Below are positions 5,536 to 7,656 of a stretch of DNA of 7,656 bases, one piece after another. Below the pieces are notes generated by a model. It searched no databases, was not told the DNA's origin, and saw nothing but the letters and a program-made list of their open reading frames with translations. Source of the stretch: Dehalococcoidales bacterium (lineage in GTDB: Bacteria > Chloroflexota > Dehalococcoidia > Dehalococcoidales > UBA5627); contig JAQTVR010000050.1 of assembly GCA_028706995.1 (NCBI GenBank), forward strand, positions 1 through 7,656, given 5' to 3'. Position 1 is the first letter of the stretch; each line of letters opens with the position of its first letter. The position numbers were made by a program, and so were the translations under genes.

Positions 5536-6309
5536 ATGAATATAAGGTTCCTGGGAGCACATAATACCGAGTCCAGGGATACGGGGCTTTCGGGACTGCT
5601 TATCGATAATGCGCTGGCGCTGGACGCCGGCGGGCTAACATCCAGCCTGACCCTTACCGAGCAGTTAGGGCTTAAAGCGGTGCTTATAACCCATCAACAC
5701 TATGATCATATTAAAGACCTGCCTCTACTGGCAATGAACCGCTCCTTGAATAATTCTACGCTTGATGTTTACTGCCTTGCCGGTACCGGTGAGGCTATTT
5801 CTAAGTGCCTGATGGATGGCACCATATACCCAGAATTTTTAAAAAAGAATAAGGAAGGCAAATCGGTTATCAATATGTGCATTGTGAAACCATATCTAAG
5901 AATGCAGGTGGATAACTATTTTATCGTGCCGGTTCCGGTTCCACATTCCGTTCCTGCCGTAGGTTACCGGGTTACCGCAGTCGGCGGCAACTCTTTTTTC
6001 TATACCGGCGATACCGGCCCGGGATTGGCGGATTGCTGGGAAAGAGTCTCTTCGAAGCTGCTGATTACCGAGGTTACAGCTTCAGATAAGTACGTGACCT
6101 TTTGCCGGGATACGGAGCATATGTGCCCCTGTCTATTAAAGGAAGAGCTATTAAGCCACTTAAATGTTAAAGGCTATTTACCGAATGTGATTGCCGTTCA
6201 TATGAATCATGCTGTACAGGAAGATATTAAAAGCGAATTGAAAGCTTTAGCTGACGAATTGGATATTACCATAACTATGGCTTTTGAAGGCAAACATATA
6301 GAAATTTAA
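5536..6309 (+). CDS. Metallo-beta-lactamase-fold hydrolase
   Basis: 257 residues, cytoplasmic, no signal peptide. The dinuclear metal site is intact: THQHYDH (52-58, HxHxDH), a histidine in PVPHSVP (His137), Asp159 in FYTGDTGPG, and His222 or His225 in VHMNH. The opening MNIRFLGAHNTESRDTGLSG resembles the class II cyclic-nucleotide phosphodiesterase and RNase Z branches, whose enzymes hydrolyse phosphodiester bonds; the actual substrate cannot be told. A cysteine cluster (Cys190, Cys197, Cys199 in FCRDTEHMCPC) lies where I remember 'EH..P..L' in relatives. GAGG (5527-5530) precedes the ATG by 5 bases. The gene follows yhhQ by 27 bases and likely ends the corA operon; no clear terminator follows, and decayed sequence begins right after the stop. 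Confidence 0.88.
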   Translation: MNIRFLGAHNTESRDTGLSGLLIDNALALDAGGLTSSLTLTEQLGLKAVLITHQHYDHIKDLPLLAMNRSLNNSTLDVYCLAGTGEAISKCLMDGTIYPEFLKKNKEGKSVINMCIVKPYLRMQVDNYFIVPVPVPHSVPAVGYRVTAVGGNSFFYTGDTGPGLADCWERVSSKLLITEVTASDKYVTFCRDTEHMCPCLLKEELLSHLNVKGYLPNVIAVHMNHAVQEDIKSELKALADELDITITMAFEGKHIEI

Positions 6310-6331
6310 TATGGCGGGGGATTAAAGCCAA

Positions 6332-6459
6332 GTAGAAGCTTATAGATTTATTGTCGACCATAATGCGGGAAAACTGGCGAAATGGTTACGCATGCTGGGC
6401 TATATGATACCCTCTTTTTCACCGGCGATTCGGACAATATGAAAGTATCACTCCTATAA
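6332..6459 (+). pseudogene. Mut7-C RNase domain remnant, frameshifted and truncated
   Basis: The frame from 6332 reads VEAYRFIVDHNAGKLAKWLR then MLGY, a good match to the opening of Mut7-C (PIN-like) RNase domains ('rFivDhmLGkLArWLRmlGyDt'). Three faults are visible. No start codon exists: GTA stands at 6332, 11 bases after a GGGGGA site, where GTG or ATG would be expected. An extra AT at 6404-6405 (inside ATAT) shifts the frame; removing it restores GYDTLFFTGDSDNMK. That frame stops at 6457-6459, so about two thirds of the usual domain of about 150 residues is missing, including its C-terminal cysteine region. The remnant is probably dead. Recent loss is likely because the residues are still so recognisable. 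Confidence 0.7.
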
Positions 6460-6587
6460 TGATATCTAATAGATTGAAAAAATTGCTGCCTGATTGCAAG
6501 CTGCGAAAAGGTATGTCGGAAGCCCAGCGAAAAGCAATAGATGGATTGGGAGTCAAACGCGTATTGACAGAAATGGCGAATAAATAG
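6459..6587 (+). pseudogene. C-terminal remnant of a PseG-like hydrolase (tentative)
   Basis: An open frame of 42 residues reads MISNRLKKLLPDCKLRKGMS and ends with EAQRKAIDGLGVKRVLTEMA then NK. The pattern 'L..d..LR..MSEA.rk.iDG.G..Rvl.e' is typical of the last helix of GT28-like enzymes such as PseG, which removes UDP from the pseudaminic acid precursor. The position supports this: the next two genes are PseH- and PseI-like, and G-H-I is a common order. No ribosome binding site precedes the ATG at 6459, and the catalytic body is absent, so it looks like the tail left by a deletion. Its stop is 2 bases before the next ATG, as expected for a formerly coupled gene pair. The family call rests on a short segment and could be wrong. 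Confidence 0.45.
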
Positions 6588-6589
6588 CC

Positions 6590-7138
6590 ATGGAAAAATC
6601 TGTTCTAATTGGAGATAGAATATTATTGAGACCGATGTTGCCGGAGGATACGGATTATATAGTCCGCTGGCGAAGCGACCCCGAAATAATTGCTAATTTA
6701 TTCTCCCGGGAACCGCTTACAAGAGCAGATCACCTTAAATGGTTTAACCAGCCCCATAACGACAGGCTAGACTATATCATCTGTCTGAAGGATAACCTAC
6801 AGCCTATCGGGACGGTAAACTTTACCAATATAGAACTCGATAACCTGAAAACCGAGGCCGGAATTATGCTCGGAGAAAAATCCATGCAGGGCAAAGGTCT
6901 GGCTAAAGAAGCCTTCGCTGTATGGTTTACTTACGGGTTCAAACAGCTTGGTTTTAACTGTATTTATGTCAGGATCATGAGTGATAATTTAAATACGCTG
7001 GAGTTTGTGAAAAAGCTGGGTTTTAAACAGGAAGGCATATTGAGGCAGGACTATATGTCGAATACCGGGTTTAAGGATATTGTTGTTATGGGATTACCCA
7101 AAAAAGAAGCCCTGGAGATGATCATATATGACCTGTAG
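6590..7138 (+). CDS. pseH: GNAT acetyltransferase, PseH-like
   Basis: 182 residues with the RimJ/PseH-type GNAT fold: GDRILLRPMLPEDTDYIVRW at the N-terminus, the acetyl-CoA-binding loop MQGKGLAKEA (99-108), SDNLNTLEFVKKLGFKQEG (131-149) and a final LRQDYMSNTGFKDIVVMGL. PseH transfers acetyl from acetyl-CoA to the 4-amino group of UDP-4-amino-4,6-dideoxy-AltNAc, step three of pseudaminic acid synthesis. The specific role is inferred from the gene overlapping next door, since sequence alone gives only an N-acetyltransferase. The ATG has no good ribosome binding site, lying 2 bases past the stop of the preceding remnant; translation probably once depended on coupling to that gene. Its 3' end overlaps pseI by 11 bases. 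Confidence 0.8.
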   Translation: MEKSVLIGDRILLRPMLPEDTDYIVRWRSDPEIIANLFSREPLTRADHLKWFNQPHNDRLDYIICLKDNLQPIGTVNFTNIELDNLKTEAGIMLGEKSMQGKGLAKEAFAVWFTYGFKQLGFNCIYVRIMSDNLNTLEFVKKLGFKQEGILRQDYMSNTGFKDIVVMGLPKKEALEMIIYDL

Positions 7139-7656
7139 CCATATAGAGATCAACAAGCGCAAGATCGGGGAGGATTTCCCTGTATATATTATCGCCGAGC
7201 TTTCAGCCAACCACCACCAGAGCTTTGACGAAGCTGTAAGGTTAATAAAAGCAGCTAAAGAAGCCGGAGCCGATGCGGTTAAACTGCAAACATATACACC
7301 TGACACCATGACACTGGACATCGATTCCGATATGTTTAGATGCCACAGCTTATGGGAAGGGCAGACTCTATATGAGATCTATTCAACAGGTTATATGCCG
7401 TGGCAATGGCAAACTGAGCTAAAGAAACTTGCCGATGACCTGAGAATCGACTTGTTCTCCACTCCTTTCGATGAGACATCAATAGACTTTTTAGAAAGTA
7501 TAAATGTTCCGGCCTATAAGATAGCTTCATTCGAACTGGTGGATATCCCTCTCATCGAATATGCTGCCGGTAAGGGCAAACCCATAATTCTTTCCACAGG
7601 CATGGCAACAATACCTGAAATTGAAGAAGCTATCGATACAGCTCAAAAAACAGGAA
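7128..7656 (+). CDS. pseI: Pseudaminic acid synthase, PseI/NeuB family, 3' truncated by window
   Basis: 176 residues of a protein normally near 350 are inside the window, with no stop. The enzyme condenses 2,4-diacetamido-2,4,6-trideoxy-altrose with phosphoenolpyruvate to form pseudaminic acid. The NeuB TIM-barrel shows IIAELSANHHQSFDEA (21-36), DAVKLQTYTPDT (49-60), LFSTPFDETSIDFL (109-122), PAYKIASFELVDIPLIEY (128-145) and ILSTGMA (154-160). The segment SLWEGQTLYEIYSTGYMPWQ and WQ after it is the PseI-type version of this region, so I prefer pseudaminic acid over sialic or legionaminic acid synthase. The start ATG at 7128 lies inside the end of pseH, with GGAG (7114-7117) 10 bases ahead, so the two genes are coupled. 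The product sugar usually decorates flagellin, pili or surface polysaccharide. Confidence 0.9.
   Translation, partial: MTCSHIEINKRKIGEDFPVYIIAELSANHHQSFDEAVRLIKAAKEAGADAVKLQTYTPDTMTLDIDSDMFRCHSLWEGQTLYEIYSTGYMPWQWQTELKKLADDLRIDLFSTPFDETSIDFLESINVPAYKIASFELVDIPLIEYAAGKGKPIILSTGMATIPEIEEAIDTAQKTG

Overview
The window reads as a stretch of bacterial chromosome with moderate to low GC. Shine-Dalgarno sites and sigma70-like promoters are clear, and the one tRNA gene does not encode its CCA end. The gene mix (arrestin-like protein, DegV, small anaerobe-type cupin, tiny four-cysteine protein, Mut7-C remnant, pseudaminic acid genes) would suit an anaerobe such as a Dehalococcoidia-type Chloroflexota. 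That placement is a weak inference; no marker gene here fixes the taxon.

Layout. At 1-295 (minus) is the 5' part of an arrestin-fold gene with a good promoter that contains a near-palindrome. At 523-1863 and 2056-2895 (plus) are a glycerate 2-kinase and a DegV family lipid-binding protein. At 2998-3496 a tRNA-Met(CAT) on the minus strand is followed by a small cupin gene and then a truncated copy of the tRNA 3' end, the geometry left by integration at a tRNA 3' end or by a local duplication. At 3580-3744 (minus) is a short gene for a 54-residue protein with four cysteines; its stop codon lies inside a terminator-like hairpin, and its promoter is divergent from the next operon. At 3862-6309 (plus) lies a probable operon of CorA (divalent cation channel), a YhhQ-type queuosine precursor transporter and a metallo-beta-lactamase-fold hydrolase.

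From 6310 the sequence decays. There is a Mut7-C RNase N-terminus with no start codon and a 2-base frameshift, then a short frame resembling the C-terminal tail of a PseG-type glycosyl hydrolase. Next come an intact PseH-like acetyltransferase and the first half of a PseI-type pseudaminic acid synthase, which overlap by 11 bases and run off the window. The order G(tail)-H-I matches known pseudaminic acid clusters, so the right end looks like the edge of a surface or flagellar glycosylation locus whose upstream part was deleted or replaced.

Most of the window is ordinary housekeeping. I did not find a convincing new multi-gene system. The points most worth checking are the tRNA-cupin-tRNA fragment unit, the small cysteine protein, and the broken junction before the pseudaminic acid genes.
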